From Siphonodentalium dalli (Eukaryota; Mollusca; Scaphopoda; Gadilida; Siphonodentaliidae), in assembly GCA_032622095.1 (NCBI GenBank), contig CP136069.1:6522036-6586035 (forward strand): a stretch of DNA of 64,000 nucleotides, written 5' to 3'. The translations under genes and the position numbers were made by a program. This document shows positions 63,619 to 64,000 of this stretch, in pieces (position 1 is the first letter of the stretch; each line of letters starts with the position of its first letter). The notes beneath the pieces were generated by a model. The model was not told the DNA's origin. It made no database searches and was given only the letters and a program-made list of their open reading frames with translations.

Positions 63619-63993
63619 GTCGTTGGCAGTCAATCGATCACGTTGGAAGAGAATGGAGATGATAAGAGTTTCAAATTCAGATCCACGGTTCCTATTGGAT
63701 GTCAGCATAGACTATTTCTACCAGGTAGCCCGTGCCAATCTCTAGATATAGTACTACGGAGTGTTTACCTGGAGAATACGGATTCCTGTTCAGCAGATTT
63801 GTCATTTGCAAGTCAGATGTGTGGCTTCGGGATTAATATCGATGATTGGTTTGCAGAACGAATAATTAATGTTCGCGCCAAATCAAATAGCAAAATAAAT
63901 GGCCGTGACAGAACCAAATTCATCGAATTGGGAGTAGCCGGATTACCGATATTTCACACGATATGGACCGGATATAAACTCCAAACATTGACG
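63619..63993 (+). CDS. Exon C of VWDE-like protein (internal exon, right edge)
   Basis: The acceptor CATTGTAATTGCAG ends at 63618; its pyrimidine tract is weak. The donor ACG|GTGAGC begins at 63994, seven bases before the window ends. The exon is 375 nt, 125 codons, phase 0 at both ends, with no stop. It starts VVGSQSITLEENGDDKSFKF, then RSTVPIGCQH, LFLPGSPCQSLDIVLRSVYL, ENTDSCSADLSFASQMCG, DDWFAERIINVRAK and ends IFHTIWTGYKLQTLT. Four cysteines (IGC, SPC, DSC, QMC) and the TVPIGC, INV and IW-x-x-Y motifs match the layout I know from VWDE-like proteins just before the VWD domain. Joined to exon B it reads FFAGIE-VVGSQSITL, a natural family continuation. The next exon, outside the window, should start in phase 0. 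Confidence 0.72.
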
Positions 63994-64000
63994 GTGAGCA

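Larger units (their letters stand above)
22897..63993 (+). other. Partial VWDE-like gene spanning three exons and two long introns
   Basis: Three separated open segments on the plus strand (22897-23129, 31879-31965, 63619-63993) each have an AG acceptor and a GT donor. Joined in phase 0 they give one uninterrupted frame of about 231 residues. The joined protein reads through landmarks I associate with the region ahead of the VWD domain in VWDE-like secreted proteins: IQWFIDDE, a VRC segment, FFAGIE, STVPIGC, a Cys-spaced stretch, and IWTGYKL near the end. Neither end of the gene is in the window: the first exon begins inside a codon and the last ends at a donor. Upstream exons and the VWD and EGF domains would lie outside. 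The introns are 8,749 and 31,653 bp; the second is about 99% satellite. Intron phase agreement and coherent protein are seen; family and extracellular role are inferred. A pseudogene cannot be excluded, but I see no in-frame stop or frameshift. Confidence 0.72.

Overview
This window looks like AT-rich nuclear DNA from a multicellular marine invertebrate. A mollusc or another lophotrochozoan is my best guess. The reasons are GT-AG introns, TACATGTA-rich spacer, many non-coding DNA transposons with clear target-site duplications, and exons resembling the VWDE-like (von Willebrand factor D and EGF domain) secreted proteins common in such animals. The species cannot be fixed from the sequence. I saw no rRNA or tRNA gene, CRISPR array or bacterial operon.

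Layout. From 1 to about 22,896 there is no gene I can support. The space holds dispersed repeats, a 4-kb element with long inverted ends (1031-5000), a hAT-like non-autonomous element with a perfect 8-bp duplication (7073-8023), a large inverted minisatellite (about 10,430-12,740), a second CAGGG-ended element (15004-16698) inserted inside an older repeat, a 1.15-kb palindrome (20014-21161), and a 37-bp minisatellite (21745-22245).

From 22,897 to the right edge lies part of one plus-strand gene. Three exons (22897-23129, 31879-31965, 63619-63993) join in phase 0 into one open reading frame of about 231 residues that reads as a VWDE-like extracellular region. The first intron (8.7 kb) starts with a perfect 19-bp minisatellite. 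It also contains a 3.5-kb inverted-repeat element with an 8-bp target duplication and other repeats nested inside it. The second intron (31.65 kb) is almost entirely one satellite array (32131-63408, about 31.3 kb).

The satellite is the main feature. Its basic 43-bp unit is built from a 21-bp and a 22-bp module. The 21-bp module can multiply alone, which gives a 128-bp higher-order unit. Marker variants repeat at fixed lags of 2572, 3906, 8020 and 12,012 bp, showing multi-kilobase block duplications. The array falls into three zones with private variants. The unit contains no AG on the coding strand, so the array offers essentially no 3' splice sites to the gene that must be transcribed through it.

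Limits: all alignments and counts were made by eye, and family assignments come from recognised motifs, not database searches.
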